In this document: piece by piece, positions 8,470 to 16,900 of the stretch
Layout of the letters: each line of letters opens with the position of its first letter
How positions within the stretch are numbered: the stretch's first letter is position 1
DNA from: UBA4744 sp963718995
GTDB taxonomy: Bacteria > Actinomycetota > Acidimicrobiia > Spongiisociales > UBA4744
Assembly (NCBI GenBank): GCA_963718995.1
Contig: CAVRAP010000007.1
Coordinates: 1-64,000, forward strand
Direction: 5' to 3'
DNA: 64,000 nt
Notes under the pieces: model-generated
What the model was told of the DNA's origin: nothing
Seen by the model: only the letters and a program-made list of their open reading frames with translations
The model's database searches: none
Program-made: the position numbers and the translations under genes

Positions 8470-8703
8470 CTAGGCCAGCTGTGCCTTGCAGCCGGCGCAG
8501 AGGCCCTTGCCTTTGAAAGAGGCAACGTCGTCGGTTGATCCGCAAAAGGTGCACGTTGCTTCCAGTTTGCGAATGACGATGGCGTCTCCCTCGACGGCAA
8601 TCCCCAGCTGATCGCCTTCGCGGATGTTGAACAGTCTGCGAGTCTCAGCGGGGATCACGATTCTCCCCAGGTCGTCGATCTTCCGGGCGATACCGGTGTC
8701 CAT
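8470..8703 (-). CDS. AbrB/SpoVT-type DNA-binding protein with C-terminal zinc ribbon
   Basis: Residues 1-47 form a swapped-hairpin AbrB domain (KIDDLGRIVIPAETRRLF then EGDQLGIAVEGDAIVIRK). Residues 48-77 carry a four-cysteine ribbon (C51-x2-C54, C69-x2-C72). The 77-residue, single-domain layout resembles actinobacterial AbrB-type regulators rather than MazE antitoxins, and no toxin gene is adjacent. It lies convergently 23 bases after rsmI and divergent from tatD, with about 128 bases between the starts. It is likely a transcriptional regulator; targets are unknown. Confidence 0.85.
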   Translation of the reverse strand: MDTGIARKIDDLGRIVIPAETRRLFNIREGDQLGIAVEGDAIVIRKLEATCTFCGSTDDVASFKGKGLCAGCKAQLA

Positions 8704-8831
8704 GCCACCTCCAAGATAGGGACAACCGTCCAGTTACCCGGGTCCCTGATGGGTGCCTGGTTCTTCCAGAGCATACCCAAGCAGTAGACCCATGTGGGAG
8801 GGTTCTTTTTGGATGCAACTACCCTCCCCGT

Positions 8832-9575
8832 ATGTGGGTTGATTCGCATTGCCATCTGCAACTAGCCGGCGAAGAGGGCTCACTGCTTCTGGACCGGGCA
8901 CCCGGGGTCGACTGGCTTGTTGTGCCCGGCATCGATGCGGAGTCGTCCGCAGCCGCCCTCGAGTTTGCGGAACGGTTTCCCGATCGAATCGTGGCCGCTG
9001 CGGGCCTCCACCCCCATGAGGCAGATCGATGGGCACGTGAGCGGACTCAGATCTTCGCGCAGGCTGAACGGGCTGCGGCGATCGGCGAGATCGGGCTGGA
9101 TTTCTACCGTGACCTGTCTCCTCGCGACCAGCAAGTCGAGGCATTCGTCGAACAGCTCCGTCTGGCAGCCGATCTCGACAAACCGGCGATCGTGCACTGC
9201 CGCGATGCCTTTCGAGAGATCCACGACATCATCGAGACGACCGGCGTTGGGGATCGTGTGGTCATGCATTGCTGGACCGGCGGGTCGCGCTGGACCCGGC
9301 GGTTTCTCGATCTTGGAGTCATGATCTCATTTGCCGGGCCGATCGCTTTCGAAACCGGCGAAACTATTCGGCGGGCGGCAGCCGTTGTCCCGCCGGGCCG
9401 GGCGATGGTTGAGACCGACACGCCGTACCTGTCACCGCCCCCCTTCCGTGGCGAACCAAACGAGCCGGCCCGGGTTGCCCTGGTGGGCGCAGCCCTCGCC
9501 CGGGTCTGGGGAACAACCGACGAAGAAGTCGCCCGGATTACGGGTGAGAATGCCCGCCGCATCTTCCGGCCATGA
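8832..9575 (+). CDS. tatD: TatD-family metal-dependent DNase
   Basis: This is a TIM-barrel amidohydrolase of 247 residues. Metal ligands are visible as DSHCHL at the N-terminus, GEIGLDFYRD, IVHCRDAF, HCWTGG and the terminal ETDTPYLSPPPFRG. It begins the tatD-rsmA-ispE operon common in Actinomycetota and its stop overlaps the rsmA start by four bases (ATGA). Confidence 0.94.
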   Translation: MWVDSHCHLQLAGEEGSLLLDRAPGVDWLVVPGIDAESSAAALEFAERFPDRIVAAAGLHPHEADRWARERTQIFAQAERAAAIGEIGLDFYRDLSPRDQQVEAFVEQLRLAADLDKPAIVHCRDAFREIHDIIETTGVGDRVVMHCWTGGSRWTRRFLDLGVMISFAGPIAFETGETIRRAAAVVPPGRAMVETDTPYLSPPPFRGEPNEPARVALVGAALARVWGTTDEEVARITGENARRIFRP

Positions 9576-10384
9576 CGCAGGGCAAGCGGGCTATTCAGGA
9601 ACTGTTGGAAAAGTACGACCTCGTGCCTCGTAAAGCGCTCGGCCAGCACTTCCTGGCCGATCCGAATCTGGTCCACAAGCTCGTCGGTCTCGCAGAACCG
9701 GGGCAACGGGTTGTGGAAGTCGGTGCCGGAACCGGGACGCTTACGAGAGCCCTGGGTGCGGCCGGCTTCGGGGTGGTTGCCTACGAAGTAGATGAGCGGT
9801 TCCGGCCCCTGCTGAAGGAGGTCTTGGACGGACTCGATAACGTCGAAGTTCGTTTCGCAGACGCTCTCGCAGCCCTCCCCGACGATCTTGGGGAAGGGCC
9901 GTGGACGATGGTGGCGAACCTTCCGTACAACGTTGGGACTCCCTTGCTCCTGAAGGTACTGACCAACGGGACCAACGTGGACCGGTTTGTGGTCATGGTC
10001 CAAAAAGAAGTGGCCGATCGCCTGATGGCCGGGCCGGGCTCGCGCACCTACGGGATTCCTTCGGTGGTGGCCGCCCTTCACGCCGATGTGCGCCGCCAGT
10101 TCACCATCGGACCACAGGTCTTCATCCCCGCCCCCCGAGTCGACTCCGTGGTCCTCACGCTGCAACGGCGGGTTCCTCCACTAGCCGCGCCTCGTGCCAT
10201 CGAACTGGCTGCCGCGGCCTTCAATCAGCGCCGTAAGATGCTCAGACGTTCTCTGGCCGACACGGTTTCGTCGGTTTCCGAGGTGCTGGCCGAGGCCGGG
10301 ATCCCCGGGGACTCGAGAGCCGAGCAGCTGTCGCCGGCCGAATATGTGACTCTTGCCGAGAAAGAGGCTCGTTTTGGAAGCTGA
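9572..10384 (+). CDS. rsmA: 16S rRNA dimethyladenosine transferase
   Basis: RsmA/KsgA dimethylates A1518 and A1519 near the 3' end of 16S rRNA, a late 30S assembly step. Diagnostic motifs are KALGQHFLADP, VEVGAGTGTLTRAL (SAM site), the catalytic NLPYNVGTPLL, and FIPAPRVDSVV. The 270-residue length is normal. The start overlaps the tatD stop and its own stop overlaps ispE. Confidence 0.96.
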   Translation: MTQGKRAIQELLEKYDLVPRKALGQHFLADPNLVHKLVGLAEPGQRVVEVGAGTGTLTRALGAAGFGVVAYEVDERFRPLLKEVLDGLDNVEVRFADALAALPDDLGEGPWTMVANLPYNVGTPLLLKVLTNGTNVDRFVVMVQKEVADRLMAGPGSRTYGIPSVVAALHADVRRQFTIGPQVFIPAPRVDSVVLTLQRRVPPLAAPRAIELAAAAFNQRRKMLRRSLADTVSSVSEVLAEAGIPGDSRAEQLSPAEYVTLAEKEARFGS

Positions 10385-11258
10385 ACTCCTGGTCGAAGCT
10401 GCTGCCAAGGTCAACCTGTCGCTGCGAATCAAGGCACCGGACGGCTCCGGCCTCCACCCGCTCCTGTCGCTGGTCCAGTCTTTTGATCGCTGTGACCGGC
10501 TCAGTGCTTCGCGAGCCGACGAAGACGAACTCGATCTCGGCGAGGTCGATCTGCCGACGAGCCGGGACAACCTGATCTGGCGAGCCGTCGACAGTCTCCG
10601 CTCTGAGACCGGCCATCGGCGCCCCCTGTGGTTTTCCCTTGTCAAGCAGATACCCGTCTCGGCCGGCTTGGCCGGCGGGAGTGCCGATGCCGCCGCCGCC
10701 CTGGTAGCGGCGGCGTCCCTGCTCGGAATACCCCGGGCCACGATCATGGACGTGGCGATCCGGGTGGGCGCAGACGTCCCCTTTTGCATCCAGGGCGGGT
10801 TCTCATGGATGGAGGGCTACGGCGAGGACCTCACGCCCATCCGGCAGGTCCCGACCGACTATGCGCTGGCCGTTGTCGTACCCCCGTTCCCCCTGGAAAC
10901 GCCCGCCGTGTACCGGCGGTGGGATGAGATGGGCGAACCGGCCGGGCGGGCGGTTGCTGGCAAGCACCTGCCGCCCTCACTGCGGACCTTCGGTCCTCTG
11001 GTCAACGACCTGTACCCGGCCGCCCTCGACCTGCGGCCCGAATTGGGTGAATGGCAGGCGGAGCTGGCCGGTACATGGGAAAGACCGGTCATGCTGTCCG
11101 GGAGCGGTCCATCGCTCTTCGCCTATTTTGGCGACCGGAACGAAGCTGAAGAGGCGGCCGGACTGGGTCCTGCCGAGGCTCGCGCCAGGTTCGCGGCGTC
11201 GCCGGTGGCCTTTGGTGTTCGCGAGGTTGATTCCGTCGCCGGAGGCCGTTCGCATTAG
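10374..11258 (+). CDS. ispE: 4-diphosphocytidyl-2-C-methyl-D-erythritol kinase
   Basis: IspE phosphorylates CDP-methylerythritol in the MEP route to isoprenoid precursors. GHMP-kinase motifs are present: AAAKVNLSLRI near the start, the glycine-rich PVSAGLAGGSADAAAALVA, and MLSGSGPSLFAYF near the end. I place the start at TTG 10374, seven bases after an AAAGAGG ribosome site, giving 294 residues and an 11-base overlap with rsmA. TTG 10353 would add seven residues. It implies the organism makes isoprenoids by the MEP pathway. Confidence 0.93.
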   Translation: MEAELLVEAAAKVNLSLRIKAPDGSGLHPLLSLVQSFDRCDRLSASRADEDELDLGEVDLPTSRDNLIWRAVDSLRSETGHRRPLWFSLVKQIPVSAGLAGGSADAAAALVAAASLLGIPRATIMDVAIRVGADVPFCIQGGFSWMEGYGEDLTPIRQVPTDYALAVVVPPFPLETPAVYRRWDEMGEPAGRAVAGKHLPPSLRTFGPLVNDLYPAALDLRPELGEWQAELAGTWERPVMLSGSGPSLFAYFGDRNEAEEAAGLGPAEARARFAASPVAFGVREVDSVAGGRSH

Positions 11259-11294
11259 ACTCTTGCCCGGGCCGAGCCCTTCCGACTTCGTCGG

Positions 11295-11366
11295 TGGGGG
11301 GTGGTGTAATTGGCAGCACAACGGGTTTTGGTCCCGTCAGTAGGGGTTCGAGTCCTCTCCTCCCAG
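11295..11366 (+). tRNA. tRNA-Gln (anticodon UUG)
   Basis: The acceptor stem TGGGGGG 11295-11301 pairs with CCTCCCA 11359-11365, discriminator G11366. The anticodon stem ACGGG/CCCGT encloses TTTTGGT, giving UUG. The T-loop TTCGAGT is standard. CCA is not encoded. It sits 22 bases before the glmU start, as in many actinobacteria. Confidence 0.95.
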
Positions 11367-11388
11367 CCCACAACCGAGGAGGACAACT

Positions 11389-12774
11389 ATGGCGGTGAAA
11401 GCCCTGGTGCTCGCCGCCGGTGCAGGCACCCGGATGAAGTCCAACGCCCCCAAGGTGTTGCACGACCTGGCCGGGTTGCCGCTCCTCCAATGGGTTCTCG
11501 ACGCCATCGAGCCGCTCGCTCTCGACGAGGTAGTGGTAGTTGTCGGGCATGGAGCCGCAGAGGTCGAGAAGGTCCTCCCCGAAGGAGTGATGGCGCGCCT
11601 GCAGGATCAGCAGCTCGGCACCGGTCACGCAGTTCGGGCCGGGTTGACCGGTATGGAGATCAGCGGAAGCTCGATCCTCGTCCTGCCGGGTGATATGCCT
11701 CTCTTGACCGGGTCGACGATTCGGAACCTCGTCGAAACGCACCAGGAGGGAAGTGCAGCGGCGACTGTGTTGACAGCCGAAATCGATCACAGCGACTTTG
11801 GCCGGATGGTGCGCGACGAAACCGGGCGCCTTCTGAGCATCGTCGAATTGAAGGACGCCAACCAGGACCAGGTATCCGTGCGGGAGGTCAACGGCGGTGT
11901 CTACGTTTTTGACGGGAACCTGCTCGGAGAGGCTTTGGAGAGTCTCACCACCGAGAATGCGCAGGGCGAGTACTACCTGACCGACGTGATCGGGATGCTG
12001 GTGGGAGCGGGGCACACGGTCGACACCGTTATGACGAGCGCCGCCGAATTGACCGGCGTGAACAGCCATCAGCAGTTGGCCGATGCGGCTCGGTTGGTGC
12101 GGCGCCGGATCAACGAGCGCTGGATGTCGGAGGGCGTGTGGATGCAAGACCCCGAACGGGTCTACATCGGGGCTCGGGTGCGGCTCTCCCCGGGAGTTCG
12201 AATCTTCCCCGACGTCCATCTCGAGGGCACCACGGAGGTCGGAGGCGATACAGTCCTCGGGCCGGACGTATACGCCCTCGATACCCACATCGGAACCGGC
12301 AGCCGGGTGTGGTATTCAGTCATGCGAGGATCGTCCGTTGGAGATGGAGCCGAAGTCGGTCCCTACGCCTCGCTGCGGCCGGGAACGGTGCTCGAGGCAC
12401 GGTCCAAACTGGGTACCTTCGTCGAGACCAAGAACACCCGGTTGGGGGAAGGGGCCAAAGTCCCCCACCTCGCCTACATGGGTGATGCGGACATCGGCGC
12501 CCGGGCCAACGTCGGCGCCGGTTCGATCACGTGCAACTACGACGGGGTTTCCAAGTATCCGACCAAGATCGGCGAGCGCGCCTTCATCGGATCGGACACC
12601 ATGCTCGTTGCCCCCGTCACCATCGGCGATGATGCTTACACGGGAGCCGGTTCGGTCATAACCCAGGATGTTCCCCCGGGGGCGTTGGCGGTGGAGCGGA
12701 GCGAACAGAGAGAGATCCGCGACTACGCTGCCCGCGTAGAGGCACGCAAGAAGAAGAAACAGCAGGGTGAGTAA
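11389..12774 (+). CDS. glmU: Bifunctional N-acetylglucosamine-1-phosphate uridyltransferase / glucosamine-1-phosphate acetyltransferase
   Basis: GlmU makes UDP-GlcNAc for peptidoglycan. The N-terminal uridyltransferase has LAAGAGTRMKS and the QQLGTGHAV loop. The C-terminal left-handed beta-helix acyltransferase has hexapeptide repeats and the active-site region FVETKNTRLGEGAKVPHLAYMGD, then GAGSITCNYDG. At 461 residues it is full length. A Lys-rich tail (ARKKKKQQGE) ends just before prs, which starts three bases after the stop. Confidence 0.96.
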   Translation: MAVKALVLAAGAGTRMKSNAPKVLHDLAGLPLLQWVLDAIEPLALDEVVVVVGHGAAEVEKVLPEGVMARLQDQQLGTGHAVRAGLTGMEISGSSILVLPGDMPLLTGSTIRNLVETHQEGSAAATVLTAEIDHSDFGRMVRDETGRLLSIVELKDANQDQVSVREVNGGVYVFDGNLLGEALESLTTENAQGEYYLTDVIGMLVGAGHTVDTVMTSAAELTGVNSHQQLADAARLVRRRINERWMSEGVWMQDPERVYIGARVRLSPGVRIFPDVHLEGTTEVGGDTVLGPDVYALDTHIGTGSRVWYSVMRGSSVGDGAEVGPYASLRPGTVLEARSKLGTFVETKNTRLGEGAKVPHLAYMGDADIGARANVGAGSITCNYDGVSKYPTKIGERAFIGSDTMLVAPVTIGDDAYTGAGSVITQDVPPGALAVERSEQREIRDYAARVEARKKKKQQGE

Positions 12775-12777
12775 CCC

Positions 12778-13749
12778 ATGGAAGTCGTAGGCCGCAAACG
12801 GTTGATGCTGTTCTCCGGTAGCGCCAATCAAGCGCTGGCCGAAGAAGTTGCGGATCTGATGGGCGTTCGGGTCGGCGGTCTGCAACGGTCGGTTTTCGCC
12901 AACGGCGAGATCTACGTGCGCCCGACGGAGAGCGTGCGCGGGGCCGACTGCTTCGTGATGCAGAGCCACAGCCACCCGATCAACTTCCACATCATGGAGC
13001 AGTTGATCACCATCGATGCGCTCCACCGGGCTTCGGCCAAACGGATAACTGCCGTCATGCCGTACTACGGCTATTCGCGGGCCGACAAGAAGGTGTCCCC
13101 CCGGGAAGCTATCTCGGCCCGGATGGTCGGAGACCTGTTCATGGCGGCCGGGGCCGACCGTTTGGTGTCGGTCGATCTCCACACCGGCCAGATTCAGGGT
13201 TTCGTCTCGAAACCGTTCGACCACCTCACGGCTCTGCCGATCTTCGTTGAGTATCTGCAGGATGTCATCGATGGGCCGGCCACCGTCGTGTCTCCGGATG
13301 CCGGGGGAGTGAAGCGAGCCGAGAAGTACGCCCGGCATCTCGATGCCTACGTTGCGTTCGTCCACAAACGGCGCGAGCCCGAGAAGCACAATGTCTCGGC
13401 GGCCCTCACCGTCATCGGCAAGGTGGAAGGACGCCACGCCATCATTGTCGACGACATGATCGACACCGCCGGAACGGTGTGCAATGCTGCCGAGCTCCTC
13501 CGGGCCAAAGGCGCGGAGAGCGTACGGGTGGTGGCCACTCACGGGGTCCTGTCGCCACCCGCCATCGACCGTCTCAAGAACGCTCCCATCGAGAAGGTCA
13601 TCCTTACCAACACGCTGCCGATCCCGGAAGAGGCAATGGGCTTCGACAAACTCGAGGTCCTGTCCGTGGCGCCGATCGTTGCCGAGGCCCTCCAGGCCAT
13701 CTTCATCGACAGTTCGGTTTCGGAGATATTCCTCGGCGAAAACGTTTAG
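12778..13749 (+). CDS. prs: Ribose-phosphate pyrophosphokinase
   Basis: This enzyme forms PRPP from ribose-5-phosphate and ATP for nucleotide, His and Trp synthesis. Family motifs are FANGEIYVRPTESVRG, MPYYGYSRADKK, SVDLHTGQIQGF (metal/ATP site), and the PRPP-binding loop IIVDDMIDTAGTV. The 323-residue length fits. It forms the conserved glmU-prs pair. Confidence 0.96.
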   Translation: MEVVGRKRLMLFSGSANQALAEEVADLMGVRVGGLQRSVFANGEIYVRPTESVRGADCFVMQSHSHPINFHIMEQLITIDALHRASAKRITAVMPYYGYSRADKKVSPREAISARMVGDLFMAAGADRLVSVDLHTGQIQGFVSKPFDHLTALPIFVEYLQDVIDGPATVVSPDAGGVKRAEKYARHLDAYVAFVHKRREPEKHNVSAALTVIGKVEGRHAIIVDDMIDTAGTVCNAAELLRAKGAESVRVVATHGVLSPPAIDRLKNAPIEKVILTNTLPIPEEAMGFDKLEVLSVAPIVAEALQAIFIDSSVSEIFLGENV

Positions 13750-13760
13750 GTGCCGGGCCG

Positions 13761-14054
13761 GTGGCTGAAGAACTCGTCGCCGTAGCCACCTGTGCAACCC
13801 GGGAAGAGGCTTTTGCGGGTATGGCCGTCCTGACCGATCTCGGGATGGTGCCGGTACTCCGCGCGGCCGGGGAACGAACCGAAATCCTGGTCCCTGCCCC
13901 CGACGCTCCCGGCGCCCGGCGGGCGCTGCTCGACGATCGGCTCGAGAGCGAGGGAAGGGTTCCTCAGGAGATGTCCCTGATCATGAAGCTGGCGCTGGTG
14001 GTCGCCTTCCTGGCCGTGGTGGCGTTTGCAGTCCTGACCGTCACCCTGGGCTGA
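13761..14054 (+). CDS. Small protein with DUF2007-like domain and C-terminal membrane anchor
   Basis: GTG 13761, 11 bases after prs, opens a 97-residue frame. Residues 5-60 (VAVATCATREEAFAGMAVLTDLGMVPVLR) resemble the small alpha/beta DUF2007 (putative signal-transducing) fold. The last 25 residues (MKLALVVAFLAVVAFAVLTVTLG) form one membrane helix. It overlaps the convergent HAD gene by 14 bases. Function is unknown; family assignment is by pattern only. Confidence 0.6.
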   Translation: MAEELVAVATCATREEAFAGMAVLTDLGMVPVLRAAGERTEILVPAPDAPGARRALLDDRLESEGRVPQEMSLIMKLALVVAFLAVVAFAVLTVTLG

Positions 14055-14811
14055 AGATGGGGTTGGCCGCTTCGGCGAAGGTGGCCATTGAGGGAAACTG
14101 CCAGGTCGGAGTGATCGACCCATCCTCTGGAGGTGGGGTGGCGCCGTAGCCGTCACGGTCGCGCCGCCGGTCGATCCATACGGTCGCCAGGCCCAGTCTT
14201 CGGGCAGGCTCGTGGTCGTGGAAGAGGCTCTGAGCTACGTGCAGGAGCTGGTTCTGCTGCAGGCCCCATGCTTCGATCTGGGCCAGGAGCGCCCTGAAGT
14301 GAGGTTCGTCCGGCTTGTAGGCGCCAACATCCTCGGCGGTGATGATGCGATCGAATGCGACCCCGAGACGACGGTTGCTGGCGGCGAACGACGCCCGGTC
14401 GATGTTCGAGACGATGATCAAACGATATTTCTGCTGCAAACGGTGGAGCGCGTCGATCGAATCGGCAAATGCAGGCCAGTCGCCTACCGATGCGCCAAAG
14501 GCGGCAGCGTCGGATTCGTCTACCTCTGCTCCAACCGTGGCGCCGATCCGGTGCAACGTCTCAGCCAGGACTGCGGGATAGAGGGGAGCCGGGTGAGTTT
14601 CACGCTCGATGCGGTTCTCAAACGTTGCGAACAGCTCCAACAGCTCGTCGTCGCCGACCGTAACGTGGCGGCGGGCCGCCCAACGTCGGAGGGCCATCCG
14701 GATACCCGGCTCCCAGTCGATCAGCGTCCCGTAGCAGTCGAAACTCAGCACCCGGAACCGATCGAATTCAGTCGCAGGAGTGGCTCGGTCCATGTTCTTC
14801 ATGTTGACCAT
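14041..14811 (-). CDS. HAD-superfamily hydrolase, haloacid dehalogenase type II-like
   Basis: The HAD motifs are in order: SFDCYGTLIDWE (nucleophile Asp), IIVSNIDRASF (motif II Ser), and GAYKPDEPHFRALL (motif III Lys). A DH-type acid motif appears near LFHDHEPARRLGLATVWIDR. The layout matches type II haloacid dehalogenases and related phosphatases; substrate cannot be predicted. I chose ATG 14811; ATGs at 14802 and 14793 are also possible, and the upstream 14838 ATG would crowd the divergent yjbQ start at 14842. Confidence 0.82.
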   Translation of the reverse strand: MVNMKNMDRATPATEFDRFRVLSFDCYGTLIDWEPGIRMALRRWAARRHVTVGDDELLELFATFENRIERETHPAPLYPAVLAETLHRIGATVGAEVDESDAAAFGASVGDWPAFADSIDALHRLQQKYRLIIVSNIDRASFAASNRRLGVAFDRIITAEDVGAYKPDEPHFRALLAQIEAWGLQQNQLLHVAQSLFHDHEPARRLGLATVWIDRRRDRDGYGATPPPEDGSITPTWQFPSMATFAEAANPIFSPG

Positions 14812-14841
14812 CCGCTGAGGGGCTGCGTTAGGTTTCATTGT

Positions 14842-15246
14842 ATGGATACCACCACGATCTCGGTCCACACCGGCCACCAGCGCCGGACGGTGGACATAAC
14901 CGCCCAGGCTGCCCAATTCGCCGCCGAGCGCGGGGATGGCCTCCTGTCGGTGTTCGTTCCCCACGCAACGGCGGGTCTGGCCATTGTGGAAACCGGAGCT
15001 GGCAGTGATGCGGACCTCATGGACGCGCTCGACAATATGCTCCCCCGGGACGACCGATGGCGGCACCAGCACGGTTCGTCCGGCCACGGCGCAGATCATG
15101 TCATGCCGGCCTTCATCAGTCCGAGCGTGACGATCCCGGTTCAAGCCGGACGGCTCCTGCTCGGGACCTGGCAATCACTCGTCCTGGTTGACCCGAACTC
15201 CGATAACCCGGAGAGGCGTATCCGCTTCAGCTGGATTCCCGCTTGA
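14842..15246 (+). CDS. YjbQ/UPF0047 family protein (secondary thiamine-phosphate synthase-like)
   Basis: This 134-residue YjbQ protein has the family core: FVPHATAGLAIVETGAGSDADLMDAL, then HGADHVMPAFISPSVTIPVQAGRLLLGTWQSLVLVD split across the middle, with the conserved His and Asp residues. Members can complement a thiamine-phosphate synthase defect, but the physiological role is debated. It is divergent from the HAD gene with about 30 bases between starts. Confidence 0.88.
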   Translation: MDTTTISVHTGHQRRTVDITAQAAQFAAERGDGLLSVFVPHATAGLAIVETGAGSDADLMDALDNMLPRDDRWRHQHGSSGHGADHVMPAFISPSVTIPVQAGRLLLGTWQSLVLVDPNSDNPERRIRFSWIPA

Positions 15247-15291
15247 TGCTTCCGGGTCAACGATCGACCCGGCCTCCACCCGCCCCCTGTC

Positions 15292-16032
15292 TCAGAGGGG
15301 TGGCATCTCGATGACCTCGCCGGCATAGATGAGATCGGGGTTTCCCGAGATCAGAACTGGCTGATTGCGGGCAATCACTCGTAGCCAATACGGGGCGATC
15401 TCCCCGCTGGTCGGGCGGTGGCCGAGCTCATGCAAGAGATGGCGACGGCACATCAGCCACAGGTTGTCGCCCGACTGCACCGTCACCTTCGCCGGAGACA
15501 CCTCGCCATCAGGTGTCGGGTTTCCACTGGGAGGTAGGGGCAGGGGTGGCACGGTCCGGTCATCGGGGAGAAAGGCGTCTCCTGGTGCTTCGGGCAATTG
15601 TCCGGTCACCCCGGGAGGGAGCAGGGTGCCCCCGTCGTCGATCCTTACGGTTACGGGTGGGGGAGGATCAGCCCGCACCGGGCCGGCCGCCAAAGTGGCT
15701 GCAACCAGGATCGTACCCAGAACCCGCTCGGTTGCCCTTCTAACTATCGGGAGGGTCATCCACTCGACCGACCGGATGAGCATGGGGATCCGACTGGCTC
15801 GCGGAAACAGATACAGCAGCGTGGAACCGATCAGCCAGATGACGCATCCAACTGTCGCCAACCAGATGGCGGCGGCGATGGCGTCCTCGGCCGGTGTTAT
15901 CCGGAGCCACGTGCCGAAATCAGACATGGGGACCCGAAGCCGGGGAGGTTGGCCCACGAAGAGCAGTGCGAATAGAGCGAGGGTCTGGCCCCCGACCGCT
16001 GCCGTCAATCTAAGGAAGCGTCGTCCGTTCAT
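15292..16032 (-). CDS. Membrane protein with C-terminal LysM domain
   Basis: Two N-terminal hydrophobic segments (about residues 10-26 and 50-72) are followed by another near VLGTILVAATLAAGPVRA, then a Pro-rich extracellular linker. A C-terminal LysM-like module follows (VTVQSGDNLWLMCRRHL ... YWLRVIARNQPVLISGNPDLIYAGEVIEMP). It is likely a cell-wall-binding envelope protein. Start ATG 16032 has a GGAGG 11 bases upstream; ATG 16056 would add eight residues. A perfect inverted repeat lies at 16076-16092 upstream. Confidence 0.78.
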   Translation of the reverse strand: MNGRRFLRLTAAVGGQTLALFALLFVGQPPRLRVPMSDFGTWLRITPAEDAIAAAIWLATVGCVIWLIGSTLLYLFPRASRIPMLIRSVEWMTLPIVRRATERVLGTILVAATLAAGPVRADPPPPVTVRIDDGGTLLPPGVTGQLPEAPGDAFLPDDRTVPPLPLPPSGNPTPDGEVSPAKVTVQSGDNLWLMCRRHLLHELGHRPTSGEIAPYWLRVIARNQPVLISGNPDLIYAGEVIEMPPL

Positions 16033-16075
16033 GGCCGGATGATCCTCCGAGATCATCCGTGCGTCAAGTGTTATC

Positions 16076-16092
16076 TATCGTTACATACGATA
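16076..16092. promoter_or_regulatory. Inverted repeat (possible operator) upstream of the LysM gene
   Basis: TATCGT-TACAT-ACGATA is a perfect 6-5-6 inverted repeat, embedded in a wider GTGTTATC...AACAC imperfect palindrome (16069-16096). It is in the only AT-rich part of this intergenic region, 44-60 bases before the LysM start. A dimeric repressor site is inferred; the regulator is unknown. The rest of 16093-16292 shows no other clear signal. Confidence 0.45.
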
Positions 16093-16292
16093 AACACATC
16101 TGAATAAGCTCAAGAACGAGTGATGCAGGCTGTCTCGAGGCTTCCCCGGTGGGCTGTGGGGAAACCCGGGCGAGGGTAGGGCTGGGCGGCTCGAAGGAGG
16201 GCGTCCGGTCACACCGACATCGGTCCGCCGATGGGGCCCACACGGCGAACTACTTCGTTACGATTGCGCTGGTTGTCACACAAGGAGCGAGC

Positions 16293-16514
16293 GTGCGCGT
16301 ACGAATCGGAATCGGTGATACGTCCCGGGAGATCGAATTGGAGGTCGAAGACGGGGATGCTCTCATCGCTGAAATCGAGGCGGCGTTTAGCGGAGAAAAC
16401 ACCATTCTCTGGTTCACCGATGTTCGAGAGCGCCGGATCGGCGTCCCGGTGCTGCGCATCGCCTACGTCGAGTTAGAACCCGAGCAGCGGGTGTCGGTCG
16501 GGTTCACTGCATAG
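16293..16514 (+). CDS. DUF3107 family protein
   Basis: This is a 73-residue protein starting at GTG 16293, five bases after an AAGGAG ribosome site. It matches the small actinobacterial DUF3107 family: RIGIGDTSREIELEVEDG at the N-terminus and RRIGVPVLRIAYVELEPEQRVSVGF at the end, an all-beta/alpha minidomain. Function is unknown. It is convergent with whiB. Confidence 0.85.
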   Translation: MRVRIGIGDTSREIELEVEDGDALIAEIEAAFSGENTILWFTDVRERRIGVPVLRIAYVELEPEQRVSVGFTA

Positions 16515-16542
16515 AAAGAACGCGGTCGAGACCCGAGTTGGA

Positions 16543-16800
16543 TTAGACGGCGCGACGCCGACGTTCGGCCAGCCACCGCTTGCGGAGTCGCCGGCGCTCG
16601 TCCTCTGCGTAACCGCCCCACACGCCGGCCTCTTGGTTGGACTCCAGTGCGTACTGGAGGCACTCCTCCTGAACCGAACACTGCATGCAGATAGCCTTGG
16701 CTGCCGAGATGTGATCGAGGGCAGGTCCGGTAGTTCCAACCGGGAAGAAAAGGGACGGCTCAGAGTCGCGACACGTGGACATCTGCCGCCATTCAGTCAT
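16543..16800 (-). CDS. whiB1: WhiB-family iron-sulfur transcriptional regulator (WhiB1-like)
   Basis: The four WhiB cluster cysteines are present (numbered from an alternative start at 16809: C13, then C41-x2-C44-x5-C50), followed by GVWGGYAEDERRRLRKRW, the turn and basic tail. WhiB proteins bind a [4Fe-4S] cluster sensitive to NO/O2 and act with sigma factor region 4. The gap pattern and the FFPVG segment resemble WhiB1. ATG 16800 or 16809 may be the start. A perfect CRP-type palindrome lies 35-52 bases upstream, as known for mycobacterial whiB1. Confidence 0.88.
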   Translation of the reverse strand: MTEWRQMSTCRDSEPSLFFPVGTTGPALDHISAAKAICMQCSVQEECLQYALESNQEAGVWGGYAEDERRRLRKRWLAERRRRAV

Positions 16801-16834
16801 TGTTAACACGGGAAACCTCTACAGAATGTAAACA

Positions 16835-16852
16835 TTGTGATTTGCTTCACAA
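16835..16852. promoter_or_regulatory. CRP-type binding site between whiB and gdpD
   Basis: TTGTGA-TTTGCT-TCACAA is a perfect palindrome matching the CRP/FNR-family consensus TGTGA-N6-TCACA. On the minus strand it overlaps a possible -35 (TTTGTG) with TACATT (16830-16825) as a -10 for whiB. On the plus strand GATAAT 16855-16860 could be the -10 of gdpD. Control of whiB1 by CRP is established in Mycobacterium tuberculosis; the same wiring here is inferred. Confidence 0.7.
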
Positions 16853-16900
16853 ACGATAATGGCCGCGCGGGCGGTAGGCAAGAGGTATTTTCTGGCGGAC

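Noticed and set aside
8470..8703. AbrB-domain gene as a MazE-type antitoxin
   Set aside because: There is no small toxin gene next to it, and the C-terminal zinc ribbon fits a stand-alone regulator.
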